DNA of 59,383 bases, taken from an uncultured Lachnospiraceae bacterium. GTDB lineage: Bacteria; Bacillota; Clostridia; Lachnospirales; Lachnospiraceae. Both the position numbers and the translations under genes were made by a program. Every line of letters begins with the position of its first letter. The stretch's first letter is position 1. The notes under the pieces were generated by a model. It made no database searches, was not told the origin of the DNA, and saw nothing but the letters and a program-made list of their open reading frames with translations. Shown here in pieces: positions 7,445-16,081 of this stretch. The stretch is from positions 1-59,383 of the forward strand of contig CAJTLX010000015.1 of the NCBI GenBank assembly GCA_910577165.1, in the 5' to 3' direction.

Positions 7445-9187
7445 ATGAAGACCATTCTTCATTATCTCAAACCTTATCGTATGGGAATGTTGCGTGGCTT
7501 TCTGATCAAAGTGCTTGGCACATTCGCTGATTTGGGTCTGCCCTGGGTTCTGGCCTACATACTCGATCATGTGGTGCCGCTTGGACATATCTCACCCGTA
7601 CTTTTATGGGGCGTGGCGATGGTCTTTCTTGCAGTGGCGGCAAGACTTCTAAATATCAAGGCAAATCGTATGGCATCAAAAGTGGCGAGGGATGCGATCG
7701 AGGAAGTGCGGCATGATCTATTTCATAAAATTATGTATCTTTCCGGCAATCAGACAGACGCGATCGGAATTCCATCGCTGATCTCGCGTCTGACCGCGGA
7801 CAGCTACAATGTACATTCAATGATTGGGCGGGCTCAGCGCATCGGTGTGCGCGCCCCAATTATTTTGATGGGCGGGATTCTGATTACGTTCACCCTAGAA
7901 CCCATTTTGACTCTTGTTTTAGTATCAACACTTCCATTGCTTACTGTTCTGGTTTACCATGTCTCCAAAAAAGGTATTCCGCTATACACGAAAGTTTCCC
8001 AGTCCGTGGATGAAGTGGTGCGCGTGATGCGCGAAAATATCAGCGGAATTCGCGTGGTCAAAGCACTTTCCAAGACGGATTACGAGTATGGCAGGTTTAA
8101 GGAAAAAAATGGAAAACTCGCCGAAAATGAATTTAAGGCGGGGATCACGATGGCGATCTCCGGTCCGATGATGAATCTGATTTTAAATCTTGGGCTAACC
8201 GCCATTGTTGTGGTCGGCGCGTACCGCGTAAATGCGGGGTATTCTAAGCCCGGAGGAATTGTAGCTTTTCTTTCTTATTTTACCATGATCTTAAATGCAA
8301 TGATGTCGATCACTCGCGTTTTTGTGGATATCTCCAAGGCGACGGCGAGTGCGGATCGTATTGGACTCGTGCTTGATTTAAAGGACGAGCTTTTGGTGTG
8401 CGAAGAAAAGGAAAGTAATGAAGAACAAGAAGCTTCGGGAAATGTGTCGCGCATTGAATTTTCCCATGTCTCGTTCGGCTATCATGCAAAGAATAGCGGC
8501 GGGGAGGAAAAACTTTGCCTGAAAGATATCAATTTTAAAATTATGCCGGGGGAAAGTCTTGGGATCTTGGGCGCGACAGGAAGCGGAAAATCGACAATCA
8601 TCAATTTGATGATGCGCTTTTACGATGTGAACAAGGGCAGCGTGCGCGTGGACGGGCGCGATGTAAGAAATTATACCCCGCAGAAATTAAGAGAAAAATT
8701 TGCTGTGGTATTTCAGAATGACACGGTGTTTAATGATACTTTAACAGAAAATATCTGTTTTGGCAGAGAGATTGGAAAAGAGGATATGGTGCGTGCGGCA
8801 AAGGATGCCTGCGCCTACGATTTTATTATGGAGAAGGAGGGAGGATTCCTTTGCGAGGCTGCAATTGGGGGCGCGAATCTTTCCGGCGGACAAAAACAGC
8901 GTCTGTTAATTGCGCGCGCACTTTCCGGAAATCCGGAAATTCTTGTCTTTGATGATTCCTCCTCCGCGCTTGACTATAAGACGGACGCGAAGCTGCGTCA
9001 GGCGATCAGCGCGCGTTATAAGGAAAGTACTATTGTTATGGTTGCGCAGCGCGTTAGTTCCCTGATGAATCTTGATCATATTTTGGTCTTGGAGGAGGGG
9101 GAACCAATCGGGTACGGAAACCATGAAGAACTCTTAAAGAACTGTGAAGTTTACCGGGAAATCTATGAGGTACAGATGGGAGGGTAA
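7445..9187 (+). CDS. ABC exporter half-transporter, degenerate-site subunit
   Basis: An exporter half-transporter with a six-helix membrane domain at residues about 1-310 and an ATPase domain at about 335-580. Walker A is GATGSGKSTII, the signature is canonical LSGGQKQR, and Walker B is ILVFDDSS, with Asp where the catalytic Glu normally lies. That substitution marks the degenerate ATP site of heterodimeric exporters such as BmrCD or TM287/288. Its canonical signature would complete the consensus site of the partner encoded at 9371-11179. The substrate cannot be read from sequence; drug or lipid-like compounds are usual for the family. Confidence 0.9.
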   Translation: MKTILHYLKPYRMGMLRGFLIKVLGTFADLGLPWVLAYILDHVVPLGHISPVLLWGVAMVFLAVAARLLNIKANRMASKVARDAIEEVRHDLFHKIMYLSGNQTDAIGIPSLISRLTADSYNVHSMIGRAQRIGVRAPIILMGGILITFTLEPILTLVLVSTLPLLTVLVYHVSKKGIPLYTKVSQSVDEVVRVMRENISGIRVVKALSKTDYEYGRFKEKNGKLAENEFKAGITMAISGPMMNLILNLGLTAIVVVGAYRVNAGYSKPGGIVAFLSYFTMILNAMMSITRVFVDISKATASADRIGLVLDLKDELLVCEEKESNEEQEASGNVSRIEFSHVSFGYHAKNSGGEEKLCLKDINFKIMPGESLGILGATGSGKSTIINLMMRFYDVNKGSVRVDGRDVRNYTPQKLREKFAVVFQNDTVFNDTLTENICFGREIGKEDMVRAAKDACAYDFIMEKEGGFLCEAAIGGANLSGGQKQRLLIARALSGNPEILVFDDSSSALDYKTDAKLRQAISARYKESTIVMVAQRVSSLMNLDHILVLEEGEPIGYGNHEELLKNCEVYREIYEVQMGG

Positions 9188-9214
9188 ATCAAATGGGCAG
9201 TTTGCTTGTATCAG

Positions 9215-9340
9215 TGGCAGGACTGCCTCCCCATCTTGATTTGCCTTTAGCGGATTGCAGGGCGCACATAAGAAGAATAGCAAAGCACGATGTGCGCCTC
9301 GGAGCAAGAACATCAGAGGCATTTTTGAAAGTTGCACAAG
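9215..9340 (+). repeat. Dispersed repeat R2, copy between the ABC exporter genes
   Basis: The stretch between the two exporter genes contains GCCTTTAGCGGATTGCAGG, a hairpin with arms GGCGCACAT and ATGTGCGCC, and AGCAAGAACATCAGAGGCATTTTTGAA. The same blocks occur at 48035-48130 and, inverted and lacking the hairpin, at 6652-6745. It splits what would otherwise be a tight two-gene operon. Confidence 0.55.
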
Positions 9341-9370
9341 ATTTAGAAAGAGGAAAGGAGGAAAAGAAAA

Positions 9371-11179
9371 ATGGCGGGTGGAATGGGAAGTCCAAAACAA
9401 TTTAATGTGGAGAATGCGGGGAGGAAGGAAGGACACAAACCAAAGGATGTAAAGGGCGCGCTGCTTGGATTGTGGGGGTATTTAAGCCGCTATCGCTTAC
9501 CCTTATTGCTTGCAATATTTCTTACAGTAAGCGGCAATCTCTTAGCACTTGTCGGTCCAAAATTATCCGGCCGCGCGATCGATGCGATTGAACCAGGAAA
9601 AGGTGCCGTCAATTTTGATACTGTATTTTATTATGTGGAGTTAATGGTAATTTTTTATATTTTTTCCTCACTTTTTTCTTATCTGCTCTTCGTGGTAATG
9701 CAAAATATTAGCCGCAAGATGGCGAGGCAGATGCGCGACGATGTATTTCACAAACTGCTCTCGCTGCCTGTCGGATATTTTGACACGCATTTGTCCGGCG
9801 ATATTATCAGCCGGGTTTCCTACGATATCGATGTGATCAATACTTCACTTTCAACGGATCTCGTCCAGATCTGTGCAAGTGTAATTACCGTGGTCGGCTC
9901 CTTTATTATGATGGTATCGATCGAGCCAAAACTAATTTTAGTTATGGTGATCACGATTCCAATGTCAATTTTCTATACAAAATATATGGCGGGAAAAACC
10001 AGACCGCTCTTTCGGACGCGCTCTGTAAAACTTGGGGAAATGAATGGTTTTGTGGAGGAGATGGTAAGCGGACAAAAAACCATCAGCGCGTACGCGCGCG
10101 AGGAGGTAGTGACAGGGCGTTTTGATCTGGTGAATAGAGAGGCAGTGGATGCATATTATACAGCAGATTATTACAGTTGTCTGGTCGGTCCAACCGTCAA
10201 TTTTATCAACAATATTTCTCTGGCACTTGTCACCGTTTTTGGGGCAATTTTATATTTGCTTGGAAATTTGACACTGGGAAATATTTCCTCATTTGTGCTT
10301 TACTCGCGCAAATTTTCGGGTCCGATCAACGAGGCGGCAAATATTATCAGCGAGCTGCAGTCCGCGTTAGCAGCAGCGGAGCGAGTGTTTAAGTTGCTGA
10401 ATGAAGATTCCGAGCCAGAAGATAATAAGGATGCCTTATCGTTGGAACAGGTGCGCGGCAATGTGGAAATTAAGGGAGTATCCTTTGGCTATACAAGGGA
10501 ACAAATGATCATTAAAAATCTCTATATGACCGCAAAGGCGGGAAGTATGATTGCGATTGTCGGTCCGACGGGTGCGGGGAAAACAACGATTATCAATCTG
10601 CTGATGCGCTTTTACGATGTGGACGCGGGGGGAATCTATGTGGACGGGTATGAAAACCGCGATCTGACCAGGGAGAGTCTTCGCCGTGCCTATGCGATGG
10701 TATTGCAGGATACCTGGGTATTTGGCGGGACAATTTTCGACAATATCGCTTACGGCAAGGAGGATGCGACAATGGAGGAAGTAGTCGCCGCCGCGAAAGC
10801 AGCCCATATCCATTCTTATATTATGCGTCTTCCGGAAGGTTATCAAACTGTGCTAAGTGAAAATGGGGTGAATATTTCAAAAGGACAAAAACAGCTTTTA
10901 ACCATTGCGCGCGCGATGTTGTTGGACGCGAAAATGCTGATTTTGGATGAGGCAACTTCCAATGTGGACACGCGCACAGAGATCCGTATTCAGAAGGCAA
11001 TGCGGCATTTAATGGCGGGCAAAACCTGTTTTGTTATCGCGCATAGACTCTCAACCATTCAGCACGCTGACCGGATCTTGGTGGTCGATCAGGGGAATGT
11101 GGTGGAACAGGGAACCCATAAAGAACTAATGGAAAAAAGAGGGTTTTACTATCAGCTGTATGCCTCGCAGTTTGAGTAG
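9371..11179 (+). CDS. ABC exporter half-transporter, consensus-ATPase subunit
   Basis: Partner of the gene at 7445-9187. It is 602 residues, with six membrane helices at about 30-340 and an ATPase at about 365-602. Walker A is GPTGAGKTTII and Walker B is the canonical ILDEATSNVD, but the signature is altered to ISKGQKQL in place of LSGGQ. Paired with the first subunit this gives one consensus and one degenerate nucleotide site, the hallmark of heterodimeric type-IV exporters. An AAAGGAGG site precedes the ATG. Export function is secure; the cargo is unknown. Confidence 0.92.
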   Translation: MAGGMGSPKQFNVENAGRKEGHKPKDVKGALLGLWGYLSRYRLPLLLAIFLTVSGNLLALVGPKLSGRAIDAIEPGKGAVNFDTVFYYVELMVIFYIFSSLFSYLLFVVMQNISRKMARQMRDDVFHKLLSLPVGYFDTHLSGDIISRVSYDIDVINTSLSTDLVQICASVITVVGSFIMMVSIEPKLILVMVITIPMSIFYTKYMAGKTRPLFRTRSVKLGEMNGFVEEMVSGQKTISAYAREEVVTGRFDLVNREAVDAYYTADYYSCLVGPTVNFINNISLALVTVFGAILYLLGNLTLGNISSFVLYSRKFSGPINEAANIISELQSALAAAERVFKLLNEDSEPEDNKDALSLEQVRGNVEIKGVSFGYTREQMIIKNLYMTAKAGSMIAIVGPTGAGKTTIINLLMRFYDVDAGGIYVDGYENRDLTRESLRRAYAMVLQDTWVFGGTIFDNIAYGKEDATMEEVVAAAKAAHIHSYIMRLPEGYQTVLSENGVNISKGQKQLLTIARAMLLDAKMLILDEATSNVDTRTEIRIQKAMRHLMAGKTCFVIAHRLSTIQHADRILVVDQGNVVEQGTHKELMEKRGFYYQLYASQFE

Positions 11180-11232
11180 GGGGATAGTTTTCTACTTGGT
11201 TTGAGTAGGGGAGTAATATTTTCTGCTTGACG
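11171..11232 (+). repeat. Imperfect tandem duplication over the exporter stop codon
   Basis: Two adjacent units of about 30 bp both begin TTTGAGTAGGGG and end TTTTCT(A/G)CTTG. The first unit contains the last codons and stop of the exporter gene. It looks like a local slippage duplication without coding effect. Confidence 0.6.
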
Positions 11233-11368
11233 ATGGAAATGTTTTAGAATATACTTTTAGTGAAAGTATTGTGTATTGGAATATATGGAAAAAGGAAATC
11301 TCCCTGCCTTAAATTTCTACACAGTGAAACCAGGTTGCAAAGCCCTAATTAAGGAGGAAGAAAATTCA

Positions 11369-11727
11369 ATGGCAAAAAGAAATTTAGTATCCTGTTGGTA
11401 CTCTGTCTGTTTGTAAGTATCTTTGCAAACATGGGAAGTATGGTTAAGGCGCAGGCTGCGGCATCACCGGCTCCTACAGTAAAGAAAGTGACGCTTTATG
11501 TGGGCTATGAGAACTACAGTATCAAGATAAAGGATCTGAGAAAGGGAAGCAAAGTAACTTACACTTCTTCGAACAAAAAGATTGCGACGGTGACAAGCAA
11601 GGGGGTAATTTCCCCTGTAGCGGCGGGGAATGCAACCATTACGGTTAGCGTGGCGCAGTCCGGAAAAATTTATAAGAGTACAATTGTAGTAACAGTAAAA
11701 AAATCCATATGTATATATTACCAATAA
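11369..11727 (+). pseudogene. Secreted bacterial Ig-like (BIG2) protein, frameshifted at the start
   Basis: A good AGGAGG site and an ATG at 11369 open a frame that stops after 15 codons. The next frame encodes a typical signal peptide (FSILLVLCLFVSIFANM, then KAQAAA) and a BIG2 domain with YTSSNKKIATVTSKGVISPVAAGNATITV. That frame has no usable start upstream. One extra A in the A5 run at 11374-11378 would join the ATG to it. The product ends after about 120 residues with KKSICIYYQ, so the C-terminus also seems lost. It is either decay, a phase-variable tract or a sequencing error. Confidence 0.7.
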
Positions 11728-11733
11728 GATTAC

Positions 11734-12159
11734 GTGGATTTCACCGAAAAGAACATGGAAATTTACAGGAAAGACCTATGGGTTGCGGCAGCATTAGACC
11801 GCGCACATACGGAGATTGTCTCAAACCTTGATTATAATAATGAGTTTGCGATGGTCTGTGCGGTTATCCTGACATACTGGAGTGCAGGGAAGGATTATAA
11901 AATTATCCGGGAGATGCCAGCCGGATATGGTTATGCGGATATTGTATTTTTACCTTTGCCAAGAAGGAGTAAGTCAGCCATTGTTGTGGAATTAAAATAT
12001 AATCAAACGGCGCAGACGGTAATTTCGCAGATAAAGGATAAGAAGTATATTGACGTGCTGAAAAACTATACGGGTGATGTGATTCTTGTCGGCATAAATT
12101 ATAGTAGGGATAAGAAAAAGGAAGGACATAGTTGTAAGATAGAGTGTGTGAAATTGTAA
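11734..12159 (+). pseudogene. C-terminal fragment of an AAA-ATPase-like/PD-(D/E)XK protein (DUF1703 type)
   Basis: The encoded 141 residues match only the C-terminal nuclease-like region of the large AAA-ATPase-like proteins common in Lachnospiraceae. The core PD-(D/E)XK elements are present: GYGYADIVFLPLP with the Asp, and IVVELKYN with E-x-K, followed by ISQIKDKKYIDVLKNY. The usual ATPase N-half of about 350 residues is missing and the upstream DNA belongs to another broken gene. It is a remnant; full-length relatives have an uncertain function, possibly in defence. Confidence 0.65.
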
Positions 12160-12348
12160 AAAAGCTTTTCGTTTAAGAGAATCCTATGCTATAATTGAAT
12201 CAATTGCAGAAATAGTAAAGATGCGGGAATAAAACATAAGGCATTTAATAGTACGATATAACAAAAGTTTTTGTATTTTGATATAAGAATTTTTGTTATG
12301 GATGCGTAGAATTTTGTATATAGCCAAAACAAGAAAGAGAGGCAAAAA

Positions 12349-13137
12349 ATGAGCAAATTAACATTACAGGTAATGGACAAAAACGGAACCATTATCGCAC
12401 AGAGTAACGGGGAGGATTTCACTGATTTGGTAGTAATGCGTACATACGAGGAGGGTGACCAGATCTTGCTTTCCTCCTCCGAAAAAAATATCCATCTAAA
12501 CTGGCAGGTGGACGATGCATTAGGGGCGGCGTTTGTCTATATCACGGATGATGTTTCCTACATTATCCCATTTGGCGAGAAGCGTATCAGCTATTCACCA
12601 AAGGTATTTTCCGGCGACAGGCATTATCTCTATGTGGAAGTGGCAAGGTCGGATGAGGTTTCGGCATACCGAAATCTTGCTCTAAATCCTGCTGACCAGC
12701 ACCGTGATGTGCCGTGCTATCCGCACGCAAGCGCGAATGTTGAGACGCGCGGGGAGGCGGTCTTTGCGGCGAAAAATGCGATTGACGGTGTGCGGGCTAA
12801 TCTTTCCCATGGCGAGTGGCCTTATGCTTCCTGGGGAATTAACCGGCAGGATGACGCGGCGATGACAGTGGATTTTGGCAGGCGGATCAGGACGGATAAG
12901 ATTGTACTTTACACACGCGCCGATTTTCCGCATGATAATTGGTGGCGGGAAGTTTCCATTGATTTTTCGGATGGCAGCAGCGAAACTTTTTCTCTGGAAA
13001 AAAGTTCCCGCGCACATATTCTTACTTTTGCAGTAAAAGAGATTACGAGTTTGACCTTCTGCCGACTGATCAAGGCGGATGATCCGTCACCATTCCCGGC
13101 ACTCAGCCAGATTGAAGTGTATGGAAAGGTCGTCTGA
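12349..13137 (+). CDS. Discoidin-like (F5/8 type C fold) protein, cytoplasmic
   Basis: A 262-residue protein with no signal peptide or membrane segment. Residues about 110-262 resemble a galactose-binding/discoidin beta-sandwich: NLALNPAD, ASANVETRGEAVFAAKNAIDGV, YASWGINRQDDAAMTVDFG, IVLYTRADFPHDNWWREVSI and a C-terminal FPALSQIEVYGK. The first 110 residues look like a separate beta-rich domain that I do not recognise. An AGAGAGG site precedes the ATG. Binding of a carbohydrate ligand is an inference from the fold; lack of a secretion signal is unusual for such domains. Confidence 0.7.
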   Translation: MSKLTLQVMDKNGTIIAQSNGEDFTDLVVMRTYEEGDQILLSSSEKNIHLNWQVDDALGAAFVYITDDVSYIIPFGEKRISYSPKVFSGDRHYLYVEVARSDEVSAYRNLALNPADQHRDVPCYPHASANVETRGEAVFAAKNAIDGVRANLSHGEWPYASWGINRQDDAAMTVDFGRRIRTDKIVLYTRADFPHDNWWREVSIDFSDGSSETFSLEKSSRAHILTFAVKEITSLTFCRLIKADDPSPFPALSQIEVYGKVV

Positions 13138-13221
13138 TTGCGGGACAGCTGGATATCATCCGCAAAATATTACCATTAGATTAAACCCTCTGGCATTCTT
13201 GTTATGGGAGAAGTTTTCCTG

Positions 13222-13908
13222 TTAGTTCTCGGAAAGTTTATTTAGGGTCATAGACAGGCATCCCTGTGCCAGGTAATAGACAATCCAATTAAGTGACTGC
13301 ACTTCCTTTGGCGTTCCAAGACCAAAGAGCCAGAAGAGCAATATAATATCCGATAGCAGGAACAGTACGCCGCCCGCCATAATAAGCATAGTGGCGCACT
13401 CTCCTGGCCATCGGCAATTTTTTAAGGAAACCGATTTTACCATCATAAAAGAAATGATTGCGGCATAGCCAATCAGCACGGGCAAAAGTCCTTGAAAATC
13501 AAAAGAACCAAGAAAAAGTAAAAGCATAAGAGCCAAGAAGACTGCTCCAGTTAGGGCAATATCTTTTTTGGAGACTGGCGATAAGCGGCAAAAAGCGGTG
13601 GAGAACAGGATATGAGCGGCAGCAAAACTTAAAACACCAAGAATAAAGAAAATTCCCTGGTTTGTATCCAGCGCGAGAAAGATATCCCCGAACATGGAAC
13701 AAAAAAAAGCGATCAACATCGTTTTGGTAAATTTTTCCTTTTTCTTTGTAATAAAATATCCGCAGAGTCCTGCGAGGACAAAACACAGACTGGCAAAAGT
13801 TTTAAATGCTATGGTTCCATAGGAAAAACCATTTTGAAATGAGGCAATTAACCCGGTCAGAGAAACGAGCATAAAGCCCTCAAATATCAGATATCGCTTG
13901 CTATTCAT
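13222..13908 (-). CDS. YhhN/TMEM86-family membrane protein
   Basis: A 228-residue integral membrane protein with about eight hydrophobic segments. The conserved polar motifs of the YhhN (TMEM86) family are visible: MFGDIFLALD, GVLSFAAAHILFSTAF and GGVLFLLSDIILLF. Animal TMEM86 enzymes are lysoplasmalogenases; bacterial members are thought to act on ether lysolipids, which is plausible in plasmalogen-making clostridia. The start overlaps the stop of the upstream chemotaxis gene by four bases, so the two are co-transcribed. Confidence 0.8.
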   Translation of the reverse strand: MNSKRYLIFEGFMLVSLTGLIASFQNGFSYGTIAFKTFASLCFVLAGLCGYFITKKKEKFTKTMLIAFFCSMFGDIFLALDTNQGIFFILGVLSFAAAHILFSTAFCRLSPVSKKDIALTGAVFLALMLLLFLGSFDFQGLLPVLIGYAAIISFMMVKSVSLKNCRWPGECATMLIMAGGVLFLLSDIILLFWLFGLGTPKEVQSLNWIVYYLAQGCLSMTLNKLSEN

Positions 13909-15422
13909 CTTCTTTCTTCCTTTCTGTCAAACTGACTCAATTGATACAAATCTTCTGCAAACTGTTTTACACTGGAAAAAGTTTTTTCTGTTCTGCTCGT
14001 GATCTGCTCCTGACTCTTTGCCTCACCGACAATGGAGTCCGCGCAGTTTAAGGAATTTTGTACCAGATCCGCTGTTTCCTCTGCCATATGTAATACTTTT
14101 TCACTGTGTTGTCTGGTCTGGCTGCTGCTCTGTGCAATCTGTTCTGTCTTTTTGCGGGAATCCGATAAAAGATTTCCGAGTGCCCGTGCTTTTTCTCCTG
14201 CATCTGCAATCTGCGTAATTCCTGCGTCCACCGAGGTAAGATTTTTTGTGTTGGACTGCTTGACTTCCTCCAACATATTTAACACGTTGTTTGTTATTGA
14301 TTTGATGGAGGAACTGGCATTTTTAGAATTTTCTGCAAGAACGCGGATCTGTTCGGCAACAACGGAAAATCCTCTGCCCTGTTCTCCTGCGCGCGCTGCT
14401 TCAATTGAGGCATTCAGTGCAAGCATATTGGTTTTTGACGTGATATCCGAGATCTCCCCAGCAAATCTGGAGATCTCCCCGATTACATTTTCCAGATCCT
14501 GAATGGATTTTTCTGTAAGATTTGCCGTGTTTTCAATATCTCGCATACCGGAAACTGTATGTTCCATCAAATTCACATAATTTTCCATTTGATTACAAAT
14601 ATTGTCTGAAATATCCAGCATCTCCTTTGTCCGCTCATCAATTACCCCGATGGATTTTGCCATTTCCCCGACGGAATCCTGCATGGAATTGACATGAAGC
14701 AGGCTTTCGTTGCAGTCTTTTGTCGTATCTTTTGCACAATTTACGATGGATTCGTTTGCTCTGCGGGATTCTGACATATGTAGGGCAAGCTGCTTTGTCA
14801 TGGATACTAACTCGGAGGAAATATTTCCGCAGGTTGCGACAACACTTGCCACCTGTTCGGCACTGTGAAGGCTTTCGAGCAAGCTCCTTGAGGCTCCAGC
14901 AATTTTTACAAAGATGACACTCATTACAATATGTTCGATAGTAAACCCGGCTGAGCGGGTCAAAAACCATTCGGTATTGGTTGGATACTCAATCTGTTGC
15001 ACATTTTGTGATCGCAGATAGAGCGAGATCAGAAGAAAAAAATAGCTGATCACCGCAATTCGGAATGTAAATTTTTTGTCAAAAAACATACAGCTAAAAA
15101 GCATGGCAAGACCATAGGTCATATAAATGCCAATGGCTGAATTCCCACCCAAAAGCATAATGATAAATCCAACTGCCAGCACGCTGATATAGCGCATGGG
15201 TCCGACAGATATTCCTGTTTTTTGCAGAATGGTTGGTCCAAAAGTACAGAAACATCCAATTACAGAAAGTATGGCTAAGTCGTCATATTTAATCTGAAAT
15301 ACACCAAGAGCCGTGGCAAGAAACAATACCGGAAATACCAGAGTCATCCATAAAAGTACTTTTGCGAGCTGTCGGCATACTTTTTGATTGTTTTGTTCAA
15401 AAAAATCCGTTTGTTTTTCCAT
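13905..15422 (-). CDS. Methyl-accepting chemotaxis protein with a polytopic membrane sensor
   Basis: A 505-residue transducer. About five or six hydrophobic segments at residues 20-185 form a membrane sensor in place of the usual two-helix periplasmic domain, and I see no HAMP domain. The cytoplasmic coiled coil has the conserved hairpin tip, with ITSKTNMLALNASIEAARAG followed by GFSVVAEQIRVLAENS. It should signal through CheA/CheW. It is first in a two-gene operon with the YhhN protein, which suggests sensing of a membrane or lipid state; that is inference. An AAAGGAGG site precedes the ATG. Confidence 0.9.
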   Translation of the reverse strand: MEKQTDFFEQNNQKVCRQLAKVLLWMTLVFPVLFLATALGVFQIKYDDLAILSVIGCFCTFGPTILQKTGISVGPMRYISVLAVGFIIMLLGGNSAIGIYMTYGLAMLFSCMFFDKKFTFRIAVISYFFLLISLYLRSQNVQQIEYPTNTEWFLTRSAGFTIEHIVMSVIFVKIAGASRSLLESLHSAEQVASVVATCGNISSELVSMTKQLALHMSESRRANESIVNCAKDTTKDCNESLLHVNSMQDSVGEMAKSIGVIDERTKEMLDISDNICNQMENYVNLMEHTVSGMRDIENTANLTEKSIQDLENVIGEISRFAGEISDITSKTNMLALNASIEAARAGEQGRGFSVVAEQIRVLAENSKNASSSIKSITNNVLNMLEEVKQSNTKNLTSVDAGITQIADAGEKARALGNLLSDSRKKTEQIAQSSSQTRQHSEKVLHMAEETADLVQNSLNCADSIVGEAKSQEQITSRTEKTFSSVKQFAEDLYQLSQFDRKEERR

Positions 15423-15660
15423 AGTAATTTACCTCCTTTTGCATTTTGCTAAAAGAATAGCATAAAATCAAGCCAGTTGGAATTACTGTGGAACAGATCG
15501 CAGATTTTTGGGTATATTTTGCAGGGGTTAACTTTGAATCGTCATAGTAATCGCAACTTAGAGTTGCATATTTGATAAAAAGAGAAACTGCAAGATGGTG
15601 GAGTTTTTTTGTTAAATTATTTAAAATAATCTCATCAATAAAAAAGGAGAGAAATCAGAT

Positions 15661-15805
15661 GAGTTTTGGTAAAAATTTACAGTTTCTAAGAAAAATGGGG
15701 AATGGGATGAAAGAAAAATTTGATAAAAATATTATTTCCTGTTTTGAGAGGGAATATGAAGTGGATGGGGTGTGGCATATGGATGTGTATATTGCCGTGG
15801 AGTAG
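15661..15805 (+). pseudogene. XRE-type regulator remnant with internal deletion
   Basis: After AAGGAGAG the ATG opens MSFGKNLQFLRKMGNGM, the usual beginning of an HTH XRE regulator in this group, where the helix-turn-helix should follow. Instead the frame jumps to a C-terminal piece ending VDGVWHMDVYIAVE, like the end of an effector-binding domain. The product is only 47 residues and lacks the DNA-binding helices. It is a deletion remnant. Confidence 0.5.
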
Positions 15806-15951
15806 AGAAATTAGTAAACTTTTGAAAAAATAAAAGATGCAATATTCTGACCGGCATATTCTGTATTTTAATCATATGATAAATTACACGCAATATTTAG
15901 AATTCGGCTGTTAATAATTATTATGATTATTTTTACTAGGAGAAGTATTAT

Positions 15952-16015
15952 GCGCGGGGATGCGAATGTGGGTAAACACAGATAGAAATTGGTTGCCAAC
16001 ATACGCATCCCGCGC
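15952..16015. repeat. Large imperfect hairpin downstream of the GH2 gene
   Basis: Arms GCGCGGGGATGCG and CGCATCCCGCGC, extended by ATGT/ACAT, flank a loop of about 29 bases. It lies just past the 3' end of the minus-strand GH2 gene. Neither strand has a T-tract after it, so it is not an obvious terminator. The 15806-16081 gap otherwise holds only A+T-rich sequence. Confidence 0.6.
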
Positions 16016-16081
16016 TATCGCTATTTCTGCTTTTCACGCTGCAGATCGATTATATCCGTATTTGCGCAACGCAAAAAAATT

